Below, in pieces: positions 11,831 to 23,397 of a DNA stretch of 64,000 nucleotides. Made by a program: the position numbers and the translations under genes. Numbering within the stretch: position 1 is the stretch's first letter; every line of letters begins with the position of its first letter. The DNA is from Parus major (taxonomy: Eukaryota > Chordata > Aves > Passeriformes > Paridae), in the NCBI RefSeq assembly GCF_001522545.3, contig NC_031769.1, positions 74,493,356-74,557,355 on the forward strand. Direction: 5' to 3'. The notes beneath the pieces are model-generated. The model ran no database searches and was not told where the DNA came from. It saw nothing but the letters and a program-made list of their open reading frames with translations.

Positions 11831-13359
11831 GCAAGAGAAAAAAGCAAACAAACCCTAGAAAACTACAAAACCCCACAAGCCAAACCTCAAAACATTGCAG
11901 AAAAAAAAAGTATTGTACTGTGTATATTCTACTGTTTGTAGATTTCCACAATTAAATCCAGTTTCTGAATTCCCAGGGTCTAAACACCAGGACACAAAAT
12001 ACAGAGACACATTTTGGTGAGGTTGTGACTCATATTCTTTTCTCAGCTACTTGAGGATATATTTGAATTATTATACCCAGAAGTTTTCTGAGAGCCCCGG
12101 AATCCAGGTGCTTGGTCCCCTCTCTGTAACAGACATGACAGAGCTATATTTTTGCTTCAGGCTTAAAAAGGAAACTTTAATACACCAAAGAGATACAGAC
12201 TGTTGCATACACTAATTTCATTTGGCTTCCAGTTATGATTTCCAGGAATTTACTGGAAATATGATTACAGCCAAACCATAACCAAATGCCTTGAGCAGTT
12301 TCTCTGCTACTCCTTTACATAAGGAGGAAAATACATTTTTCCCCTTCTCTTTATCTGTGTTGTCTATGTGAACCCATATCATGTAAGTGTAAATATATCT
12401 GATTACAATGACACCCAGTGCAAAATCAGAACAATGGTACCACACAGACACATGCAGCTAATGTCCTGTATAAGTCTTTCTGGGATGTAGGTCTTAGACT
12501 GTAAACAGTTCAAGGCAAGAATGCTCTCTTGATAAGGTGCTTATTTGCTTAAGGTAGAGCATTTGATTTAGACTAAACATTACTTCTACCAGTCACTAGT
12601 AACAATGAATCTTATATTTATAATTACATGGAACTCAAGACTGTGCAACTATGTTTGGACAAATCTAATTTATTTGATAATCATCTCTGTTGGTATTATT
12701 AAGTAAAAGGTTTTTTGCAAAGGTCAGGCAGGACATAAACTCATTTAAAACCCCTATTTACATTAGCTTCTTTTATTTCCCCAGAGGCATGAATGCATTG
12801 CTTACAATCTTTAGCTTTTCATTTTGCCTGAATAATAGAGAAAACAAATGACAGAATGTTTTATTGCTTTTAGAAGTGAACATGAGTCTTAACATGCTTG
12901 CTATTTTTTTTAAACATATAAAGCTGTATTAAAGTGAAATGCATGTTTTCATTCTTTGATGTATGGACTGTGTCAGCTAATTACTCCTTTCTAGTCAAAG
13001 TAAATTTTTAATAGTGATATAGGTTGTACTTCATTCATTTGGAAATTTGCAGCTTGTTTTCTACTGAAACAGAGAACAAGTGAGGCCTTTTTTCCTTCAC
13101 AGTCATTGTTCTGATGGTTAAACTGTGTGTTTGCAGGAAAGTTACGTACCTTGTTACAGAGTTCTTGATCAAACCTGGATATTTCAGATTCTTAGTTATG
13201 TGCTCTATGTACTACCTTTTTCCACATTTTGAGCTCTTTGTCTCTTTCTATACAGATGAGAATTATTTCTCTTTTTTGTCAAAATACAGACTTTAGAAAT
13301 TTTTGTAATTAACTTTGACTTTTCTTTCTGACTAAATTATAATGATGTAATTATTTTTC

Positions 13360-13385
13360 ATATATATATATATGTATATATATAA
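13360..13385. repeat. Alternating TA tract
   Basis: (TA)n interrupted once by TATG; self-complementary low-complexity DNA. Confidence 0.85.
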
Positions 13386-13456
13386 TTTTATCTGTTAAAA
13401 TGAAAGAAAAGTTTCCTAAAACTTATGAAAATTAGCAGATTTACTAATTTATTACA

Positions 13457-13472
13457 ATACATACATACATAC
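13457..13472. repeat. (ATAC)4 microsatellite
   Basis: Four uninterrupted copies of ATAC. Confidence 0.85.
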
Positions 13473-14933
13473 AATGTGAATGTCAAGCAATTGAATTTAT
13501 GACTTTGATCAATATTTTAAAGACAGAAATATATCGTCTCCCTCAGGCTACATCTACTGTATACCTTTTGCACTTCTTACGTTCTTTTACATAATATTAT
13601 CAAAACTAAGTAGGGTTACCGGTGGTCAGAGACTACTATTGTTTGTTTACAGTGTTCTGATTTCACATGCTCTAATGTTTAATTGGTATACACTAACTTT
13701 CTTTTTTTACCTTCCAGCAGTCTTACTAACTGGGACCTTATTCTATTGTCTGAGACACTTTAATGCTTCTTTTCTGAGTTTCTACTTTTCACACCTCTTC
13801 TGCCCTTACCTTTTGTGTTTGCTTTTGTTCTAGCCCTGAGTTTCAACAGTTTGACAAACACTTTATCATTTTGCCCCAAATGTGATGAATGGAGTCCCTG
13901 ATAAACATATCAATTTATTGATGTAGAACAGTATAGGCTTTCATTTTAAACCAGTGGTGCGTTTTTTGTAGTTGACATGTACTCTCTGTGGAAACACTGC
14001 CCCTGTTAGTTGTCTTCAGTTTCCCCTTCTAGTGCAGATAAAACAGTTTTCAATGCAAAGTGCTTTGAAAAGCAGTGGACTGCTGTTTTGACCTATGGAT
14101 GCCCTGCAGTCCCTAGACATTGGAAGACACAAACACCTACAAAGGATTTGTCTCACTTCATAATGGTATCAGAGAGCACCCACTTTGTTCCGGCTCAATA
14201 GTCCATCATCCCTGCTCACTTTTTGTCATTGTTGTCAGTTTGGGTCTCCAAACACAACAGAGCTTAAGCAAAGCTCAAACTTTAGCAGGTTGTATGCTAT
14301 TAGGAAGCATTTTCCCTGTGTAGGTTAATGTGCCCTTAAACCCTTCCATGAAGAGCCCTGATTTCTATTTCTGAAGGAAAAGGCAAGGCAAAAAAATACA
14401 GGTGCAGCTTTCCCTTTGGTTTTCAGCTATGTCTGCTTATTCAAAAAACAAAGCCTTCATCTACAGACTCTCACCCAGTTACAAGGATAGTTTTACTCAA
14501 AGTGACCTTGTAGCTGGCAATGCTAATAATATTGGTGTGGGAAAATTTAATTTATCATGCCCAATGTTGTTCATCCTCTGCCTATTTTGAGAGGTAGAAT
14601 TCCTGCACAGACACAACACATTCACACAGACATGTGTGAGCCTTCTGCTGGGGGAGAGAAATTACAAAAGCACAGCCTTGTGTTCAACTGCAGATGCCTT
14701 TTGTTACATTGGGGCAAGCAGTGGACTTCCCTGTCCCAGCCTTCAGGATGAAGTGAGCCTAATGGAGCCTGGGACCCCATGTGTCTCTGATGCCAGTGTT
14801 GTTAGCAAGGTAATGAAATAAATCTGCTCTTTGCATTTCAGCTGTGGCTTGGTGGTTGTTCTGGGTACCTGAATGTGTCAATTCACACACACATACTTAT
14901 TATATCTAGGCTGTAGGTGTTTCAGAACAGATG

Positions 14934-14955
14934 TTTCCCATTATATAATGGGAAA
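14934..14955. repeat. Perfect 22-bp palindrome
   Basis: TTTCCCATTATA followed by TAATGGGAAA reads the same on both strands, with no spacer. The outer bases (G before, T after) break the symmetry. Confidence 0.9.
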
Positions 14956-15067
14956 TTCTCAGCTCATTTATTGATATCATTCAAATCAAGTTTGACCTGG
15001 TCATTCATTTTGTTTGTGTAACACTTGTTTTCCCTGTATGTGTCCACATACACACTTTTTTTTGGTT

Positions 15068-15082
15068 CCCCCCCCCCCCCCC
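15068..15082. repeat. C15 homopolymer
   Basis: Fifteen consecutive C, preceded by T-rich sequence. Such runs are error-prone in sequencing, so the exact length is uncertain. Confidence 0.9.
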
Positions 15083-15205
15083 AAATACAAGAAAATAGTT
15101 CCTAAAGCACTGTGTAAAAACTTCAGGAAATTACATATATATTACCTAAGTATTCAAGTACTACAACATCTCTGTTGACCATTATTCAGTGTAGCACACT
15201 GGGCC

Positions 15206-15480
15206 TGTAGAGTCTGGCAGGGTGCTACCTCAAAGATCATCAGCATGAGGTCCGAGGGTGGCAATAAAAAAGAGGGATGGGAACAAATATGTGAACCAAA
15301 AAGTAAAGATCTTTAATAATAAAAATAACAAACACAGTATCCAAATGGCATATGGGGACGCACACAAAAGTCCAGGGTTCAGTTTCTTACAGTAACTCAT
15401 ATAACTTAGGTTTGGGTGGAGTTACAAGGGAAAGGGGGGTTTGGGGGTGGGTTGGGAAAGTATATTTACATATTTGTAAT
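15206..15480 (-). mobile_element. Possible LTR fragment (U5/R side)
   Basis: Read on the minus strand, the block contains ATTAAA (complement of 15312-15317) followed about 105 bp later by an end ..GCCAGACTCTACA at 15206, a layout typical of an LTR 3' part. The other boundary is not visible and no duplication of flanking bases was found. The G-quadruplex motif at 15428-15456 would lie upstream of the poly(A) signal, in U3. It could instead be unrelated unique sequence. Confidence 0.4.
15428..15456 (+). other. G-quadruplex-forming motif
   Basis: Five G-runs of 3, 6, 5, 3 and 3 bases, separated by loops of 3, 3, 1 and 2 nt. This meets the standard G3+N1-7 rule with a spare run and very short loops, which favours a stable fold. 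Confidence 0.85.
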
Positions 15481-18400
15481 CAAAAACTATTATATTAGTT
15501 ATATCAACAACTTGAAATTGGGATGTCCACTTTAAATGGAAAATGCTGCTTTCAAATTATAAAGTTGCAAATTTGAAATCAACTGTCTAGTTCAAACTAG
15601 AAACTTCTTAGAACAGAAGACCTGTCATCAACAGAAGCATAACTTCAGAATATCCCCTAGAAAATTGCAGTGTTTTAGTACAGGAGATGAGAAGAACTGG
15701 AACATAATTGCATAGTTTGGGAAGAATAATATTTTGATGTGTTTTTCTGATTATCAAGGCATATCTTCATCAATGTCATGGCTTCTATATGAAAAAAACT
15801 GGACTATGTAAAGTATAATGTGTTTAGTCTTGCATGAATGCTGTTGACCCCATGTATTAGTAGGAAATTCACAGGAATTCAAGGTACCCAACACAATTAG
15901 ACCAGGATTTCATGATAACAAATAGGAAGAATTTACATAACAGCAAAATGGCACCAAATTCCCCAAAGAATTTGCAACCTCCATATGACATGGCAATTTC
16001 TAGGAAACTTATATATCTAGGAAACTTATATGTGATGATTATGGATCTAAAGAATGTTAATGTAAAGAAATATTATGTATATATATGGAATGACTTTCAG
16101 AGCAAAAAAATAGTCAGGTTATTTATTAAACTAGAAATCTTCTCTGATTTAACATCTAATTTTCAAGAATTTGGGACACTACAAGTGGAAACCTCTTAAT
16201 TAGCAGAATATATGGAAGGTAATTGGACATCATCTTTCAATCTAAATATTTTATGAAAATTCACAGTATCTAATGTTCTCAGGCTTGCCAAATAAGCAGG
16301 ATTGAGTCATAAACCTATAAATATATGTTAGTTTTGAAAATTTGAGAAATAGCAACCATTCTCAAACTAAATTGCTAAAAACTCTTATTCAGCCCTAAAT
16401 AAAACAATCAGCTAACAACAGGATTACAGAAGTATGTTTGCCAGACCATGACTCTGTTTAATAGCTTGCTATAATTTGTCATTCTACTTGGACTGATTCA
16501 ACAAAACAAAAACCAAATGAAAACAAAACAAAACAAAAAAGAAACATTGTAAAGTGTTAAAAAGCAATTGAGCAATTGTATTACTTATACTGGTGTATCT
16601 TTAGGGAAAAATAAAACTATATTCTAATCAGAATGTCTTCTGCAACAAGCCTGCATCCAAATTCCACCTAAAATAATGTTGTGAGACACTGTACTTGCAG
16701 AACCTACATGACTACTCAGTCCTGCTACCTTCTGAAAAGTTGTTGAAGATCTCCAAGTTCCTCAAAATTTGCTAGCAGCTATTCTATTATGTAATGTGAG
16801 TCACTGAAAACACTTAGAGACCTGTATCACAACAGGTATGTGGAGACATACCTGATGACATTAGGAAATCCAAGCTGAAAGTGAAAATGGGGGAAAAAAA
16901 ACAAAACAAAGACTGGAAGATAATCCACCTAGATTTCTTCATGTTACATTACAGCAAACTTCACTATGAGATTGCCAATGGAATGGATTAGAGGTAAAAT
17001 TTGATACTGTGGAAGACAGTCACAGAAAGGTCTGAATCCACATTAAGCAGGACCATTCTCTAGAAATGTGTCTCAAAAGTAATGAAGGTAAACAAATGTG
17101 TCATTTCAGTGTATCTGGTACTCAAGTAGGTGATATAATTGGTAATAATAGGGTATTTCAAACCCTCAAGGACATAAGATGCAGTGATTAGAAAAAAATG
17201 AAATTAAATTTCTGAATGTTAAAACCAGGATCTTGGGTAATTAAAACAGATAGACTTACTCATCCAGTGTATTAGCAAATAATAAATCGCCAATCAGTCA
17301 TAAGATAAAATAATAAAATCATAATTAAAATATAAATATGGAATAAAATATTGATTTTCAGAAGGGAAAAAGAACAATAAACAAATCAACACGGTAATGT
17401 TTTTAAGTTAGAATTGGGCCATGAGTTTAAAAGGAAACCACAGCAAAACCATGTGTTGACCCTCAAGAAGACAGAACTATTTTATAAATCTCTTTAACTC
17501 AGATGAAAATATCGGAAGAAATACTTCTAATAATAGGGTAAAATATTAGACATGATTACCAACATTACTTTAGCAGACAGTAAAATACTGCACTGAAGTT
17601 ATTTTACTTACGCTTATTTTGGTAAACCATGAAGATTCGTGAAAATGAAGACAATGGAATAATCTAGGCTTGAGTAAATGGAGCTGATAGGGAATTAGCA
17701 TTAATTGACTTATATGTAATGTGTTTTTATTAATCTTATATAAAACAGAAGATTGTGAAAGTAAGGGAAAACTCATAGGCTTGCCAGAGCAAAAAACCAA
17801 AAAACCCACAATGTTTTGGTTCAACTAATTTATTTTCATAATGATACTAGAAATCAAAAAGGAACAAACATGAAATTGATGCTGTCCATACTAACTGTAC
17901 TATGTAGTTCATTCAAACCTCAAAACAGAAAATGCATTTCTTATCTGGAGGCGGAAAAATAGTATGTGTAGCATTGCTTCCCAGTCTGCCACCTTTTGTA
18001 CTGTGCAGATTTCAATTTAACTTTGAAATGACAACACTTTATGTATTGTCTTTTGGAAGATAAATTAAACTAATTCTTTCACTTCTAAATAAGAAATTAT
18101 CTACTTAGTAAACAAAATATTAGGAATAGGTATAGGTATTTTTCCTCAACCGTGTATGTCATAAATGGTCATTTCCATTAAGAATGTGATGGGTCATGCA
18201 GTGTCCCTGAAAGGAGAGGAAAAGACATCATTCCCTGCTTTGAAATGTATCTATTCCAAGCAGAGAAATTTATAGGAGTCCCAGGGTCTGTCAGTTAAAG
18301 GAAGGGAGTCAGATGTCTCAAGTTCAGTCAAAGGCACTTGGCCAGATATCTGGTAAAAAGATGAAAGTCTCAGAAGATCTGAGAATTTCCATACAAGCCC

Positions 18401-20624
18401 AGTCTTCTTCAGGCACAGTCTTCTGAGGGCAGCAGATGGCCAGGCTTGGCTAACATTCCTCCTAGGCACCAGAGAAGGTTCTACAGGTTTAGATGGAATT
18501 TAAGAAGCCATTGAGCTGACTGAAGAAAAACCTGGAAGCAAAGAATCATCCCACAAAGAATCCTGCATTAAATCACTTAACCCTCTTATAATGCATCAAG
18601 TATTGATGAGTCATTATCATATGAGAGGAGTAAGAATCAATCTTAGCAACAGCGAACATCTTTCTATACTGCAGAAGGAGCCAATTCCAAAGGTGTAAAA
18701 TATTACATGTAAAACATTCTCCTTAAAAGTTTTGTATTTCACATTCATGAAACTTTTCTGTAAGAGAGCAAGGTTTTCATTTTTGTGTGAACACTGTCCA
18801 AGGTATTGTACATATTTCTATGATACTGAAGAAAAAAAATAAAATGTCTGCTTGATTCGCACTCAAAGAATTTGATTTCAGAACTTACATCTACAATGCA
18901 CAGTTAGGCAAAAGTTACATATTTAGAGAAAAATTGTTTAAGTGATTAAATGTTCAGGAGATCTGTGCTTATTCATTGATTTGTTACTGTGTGAACTCAG
19001 AAAAATCATTTAAGCTATGTCCTCATCAGTCCCAAGACAGTGAAATGCTTCTGACCTGGTATGCTCAACTCAAATTATTGCCTGAAGAGTGCCTCCATAC
19101 AGGGTTAAAAATGTATATAGTCACCTATGTAATTTGTCAGAATACAATATCTCCCCATTCTGAGATTTATGAAAAGCTCTCTCTTACATATTTACAATGA
19201 AAATCTGTTTCTGGCCAGATACATTCCTTTGTCTTGATTATATGCATCTGAAACAGGGGGAATTTAATTTGATTTTGGGATATTTTATTTTACAAAAAAT
19301 AATTATCTTTTATTTTTCTGCTTATAGCTGTGTATGTTATGAAGGGGGGGAAATTTCTGTTAATTTTTTATCCTTTAGAGTATATTTTGTCATCATGCTA
19401 CTTTTCTTGCCAAATATTTATAGCAAAATGTATATGAAACAAAATATAATTTTCATTTTCCTAGCAAGGCTTTCATTTACATTGATTCAGAAAAGGTAGA
19501 ATTGAACTTCTGTAATTTTCAGTTTAGATGGCAAAAGTAATTATTCTTTCTGAAGGCAATTTGTTACAAATGTCTTCAAAATACCCAGTATTTGAAAAGA
19601 TATTTGACTTGTAGTTTCTACTTGGAGAAGCTCAGGGTCTTAGTAGTAAATTATTTGCCATTTGAGAGGAAGCCAGATGTTCAGAAATATTCTCTGCTGC
19701 TAGAGTTTTTAAGAAATATTTTAGCTATGTACCAGAATTAGCAATTAGTATTCAGTAAGCTACTGCTCAAACACCAGTAGTATAAACCCATTTGCTTTAA
19801 AAATTATTCATATACAAGAGAGGTGGAAAAAAAATCAACGAATCCCTAGTGTTGTGGGAAGAAACCTTAGTTAGACTTTAATTAGCGCTTAACAGTCATT
19901 TAATGAATGTGGCCTCAAAGCCTAATCCATCAAACTGTAACTAGAATTATCACTGGTTTGAAAACTATGCATTAACAAAAAGTTTTACAAAAATTGTACA
20001 GAACACCACCAGAGAACTGTGGCACTGTGAGTTCCAAGTCTGTGAGCCAGGTCTGATTCCCTTGGTAAATTGAATTCTGTGAAGGTGGCTGGAGTCTGAC
20101 TTACTGAAAGCAACCTGGGGGTTGGTCTAATGCTTTTGATTCTTAGAAGTGTAAGGTGATATCTTGAATTATTACAAATAGTTTATGACAGTAAAATTAA
20201 CTACCTGCTGAAGTTCATAGAATAATTATGAAGATTACCCGTAAATTTTTAAAAACATTTCAATAATTGATAATTGGCACTCAGAGCCTTAATCAAATCA
20301 TAACACTGAAATCCTAAGTACTGGGCTCACTGCTATTTTTGAGAATAACTGCAATTAAAGCATAAGACCATGATATACATATATATATAAAAGCTGTATT
20401 TTGCAGAGGAAAAACATGCTTTTCTGAACTACAAGGGTCATTAGAAAAGACTTTAAAAAGAAGCATTACAGAAAAATCTATAATGATGAAAATTTTAAGA
20501 AAAAAGTTAGTGTATTTGGAACAGAGGGCAGAGATAATATGTATAAATTGTAGACAGTGTATAGATCTGTAGCACCCATGAACTAGAAACTTACTAAGCA
20601 TAATGTAATTAATATTACCTTACC
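15481..20624. other. Unique AT-rich non-coding DNA
   Basis: No gene or transposon is recognised. There is a 17-bp direct duplication at 15999-16032 and A-rich low-complexity stretches near 16500-16545 and 16890-16910. Around 18.2-18.5 kb composition is slightly more GC-rich with a 72-codon minus-strand frame, but nothing identifies it. Confidence 0.5.
15999..16032. repeat. 17-bp direct tandem duplication
   Basis: TCTAGGAAACTTATATA is followed immediately by TCTAGGAAACTTATATG. Only the last base differs, so the duplication is recent or conserved. Confidence 0.85.
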
Positions 20625-21249
20625 TTGGACATGAGCAATCAGTGTATGGCTGCATCCCAGAAAGCTAATTGTATATTGAACAGCATCAAGAGAAGTGTGG
20701 CTAAAAGGTGTGGGTGGTGATTCTGCCCCTCTGCTCTAACGAGGCCCCAGGTGGAGTGTTGAATCCAGAACTGGAGCTGCGAACATAAGTGCAGGAAACT
20801 GCTGGAAGGATTTCAGAGGAGGGCCATGAAGATGATTAGAGTGCTGGAGCACCTTTCCTATGAGGAAAAGCTGAGAGAATTGGAATTTTTAGCCTGGAGA
20901 AGAGAACGCTTTGGGGAGATATTATAGCAGCCTTTACATTTCTGAATGGGGCCTGGAAGAAAGATAGAGAGGAACTATTTGAGAGGGCATGTAGTGACAG
21001 AACAAGAGGTAATTGTCTTTAAACTGAAAGATGGTAGGTTTAGATTGGTGATTAAGAAGGAATTCTTTACTGTGAGGGTGGTGAGGCACAGGAACTTGTT
21101 GTTTTAAAGAAGCTGTGAATGCCCCATCCCCAAATATCCAAGACCAGTGAAAAGCGCTAGAGGAGCATGACTGACCCATGTCAAGGCAGTTGCAACTGGA
21201 TGATTTTTAAGGTCCCTTCCAAATCAAACAATTCTATGATTCCATGATT
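20625..21249 (+). mobile_element. CR1 LINE 3' end
   Basis: This is a decayed CR1 tail. DNA-level matches run in order from the region before the thumb (AGCAATCAGTGTATGG, GGTGATTCTGCCCCTCTGCTCT), through GGCCATGAAGATGATTAG, GAGCACCTTTCCTATGAGGA and AAGCTGAGAGAATTGG, to GAATTCTTTACTGTGAGGGT and the tail AACAATTCTATGATTCCATGAT ending near 21249. Frameshifts and stops interrupt every frame. It is 5'-truncated, as most CR1 copies are. Confidence 0.9.
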
Positions 21250-23397
21250 AACTAGTTAACTCCTAAAGAAGTTAACATAAACAAAACTGTGACATAATTA
21301 CCTGAAACACAGTAAAGGTAATCTAGGAAGAAATTTGTCATCTCTTTTTTTTATTACTAAATTAGTAGTAGTCCGCAGAGATTATTTGGGTTTAGTGGAA
21401 TTTTTATTTTTGTAAATAATGCAGGCAAGGCCCTTGGGAAGATTCTGAAAGGCTAATACTAGAATCCTTCATGGGCTGAGGAATGTGCTTGCCAGTCTGC
21501 ATTAAGTCCTCCCTTAATACTTTTCTCCTGTGGTATCCTAGCTCCCCTGTACAGCCAAACATTGTGAATTCAGAAGGCTTTCTATTATTCTATGGGTTTA
21601 GCTGTAATGTTACTGGCAAGATGTGGCATGTATTTTAACAAGATTTGAGGCCCTGTAAGTAACTATTTTCAAGAAAGTGATTCATTGTATATCAAGTTCA
21701 AGAAATAAGCCTCCAGCTTAGGTCCTATTGATAAATGTTGATACAGTGCTTGCTCCTGGTAGTTATCTTTTGTTACTTTCCTCTGCCTATGAGTGTGATG
21801 TCTTTTTTCCCTACACTTTTTCTTCTATTTCCTAGAAAATCCAAGATAATAACAATGAAAAGTATCCACAAATGAACACCATTTATGTTTGGATAAACCA
21901 GCTGTTGGTGAAGGCTGGTAAAGCTCCACTACAGCTGATAGAATACATGTATTCAAGACATATAAATTATTAACTGTCCCTAGTTCTCTTTTTAAATAAT
22001 AATGGATTTTGTTTTGTAGAGACCTATGACACACAAATCCATGAAGACCAACAGATAAGTGTGGTATTTGAACTGGAAGTGCAGAGAACTGACATGTGGA
22101 ATAGTTGTCAAGTAAAAGGTTATATATAACTCATCAAGCATTAGTTGTTATGTCAATCATCCTCAAACGTAACCACAAGATCTAAAACCATAAAGCAAGA
22201 AAACAAACGATGCCTGCACAGGTATTTGACTCTGAAAGATCATTGTGAGAGTATAGGATGTTTTAAACTTTTTAGAAAAAATTAAGGGATAAATGTTTTC
22301 ATGTTGCCAGTTTGTGCTGAGATATGCTTGAGATATATTATGTTGCCTCTGAAAACTCATTGCCTGTAAATCTTTGTCCACATAGTCGGAAAATCTTTTG
22401 AGAACAACTTTTCAGTCCATGGCAAAATCTGCAGGAAGTGCTGCATAACATTGCTTTATGAGAAATCATTTGAAGTATTTTTTTTTTAAAAACAAAAAAG
22501 AAACTGCATAGAGGTATTTCTAGCTGGAATAATGCATACATGATTAACTATTAATCATGCATACATGACTCCCATATTTTTTAACTAGAATTTAAGCATA
22601 TGAACCAGATTAGGCATTGTTTTAAAATATGGTGTCTTTTTAATGCAGGTTGATCATGTTCAGTCACAAATGACTGAATTTTAGATATTAAGTATTGTAC
22701 CTTTAACAATGCCACTGCCACCTCAAGCTTCAGGTTACAATCCTTATACATGAAATGGAATTTAACAATGGAATTTGGGATGATGGAGGGGGAAAAAAAA
22801 TAGAAAAAAAGAAGCCAAACACTTCAGATATCAACTTAGATTAGAGTTGGCCATAAATATAAAAAATGATTTAACATTTGTTTGCAGACTGTTATGGAAA
22901 ACATGATGAAACCAAAACATTATTCCCGTGGAAACACTTCTTTAACTTACATCTCTGCATTAAGGCCCAGATTTTTGTAAAACTGAATACAAATAAATGC
23001 TGATTGCAACTCTGCTAGAATTAAAATACATCTATTGTACATTAAATAACTGGGATGATGATGACACACTTCTATGATGATAGTGACTTCTTCTGTGCCT
23101 GTCATTTACTCCAAATTATTATTAAGCAGATGGAAACTTTATACTTGTGAACTAAGAAAAGTATATCTCAGAGCTTTTGATTAAAGCTAATTGAAAATGA
23201 AACAATTTTTTGCTCGTGTGGCAGCTTTCTCCCTTTATAGATGCTGACACACAAGATTGCTAGTTGAAAGAACTTGCTTCTCCATGAGTTACAAGCAGAA
23301 AAGCAATATGATATAGGGCAGAAATTCTGGTTGCAAAAACAGTTAAATTTGCTGTTGAGTAATTCCTTCTCTATGCCTAGGCCAAATGAAAAGTTGA
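21250..23397. other. Unique AT-rich non-coding DNA
   Basis: Nothing coding is recognised. A 9-bp-arm hairpin (22539-22559) lies beside a partial direct repeat of TGCATACATGA. T/A-rich runs occur near 22478-22498 and 22790-22810. Confidence 0.5.
22539..22559. repeat. Small hairpin, 9-bp arms
   Basis: CATGATTAA, loop CTA, TTAATCATG. The flanks GCATA / GCATACATGA also form a short direct repeat around it. Confidence 0.8.

Larger units (their letters stand above)
8789..15067. other. Unique AT-rich non-coding DNA
   Basis: No gene or clear transposon is seen over about 6.3 kb. There is an A19 run at 11812-11830, an alternating TA tract at 13360-13385, (ATAC)4 at 13457-13472 and a 22-bp palindrome at 14934-14955. 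Several overlapping short plus-strand frames lie at 11.1-11.5 and 14.0-14.8 kb, where base composition is slightly more balanced, but none shows a domain or splice-bounded structure that I can support. Confidence 0.5.

Noticed and set aside
14010..14821. Run of overlapping short plus-strand frames
   Set aside because: They are in different frames with no splice sites tying them together and no recognisable peptide.
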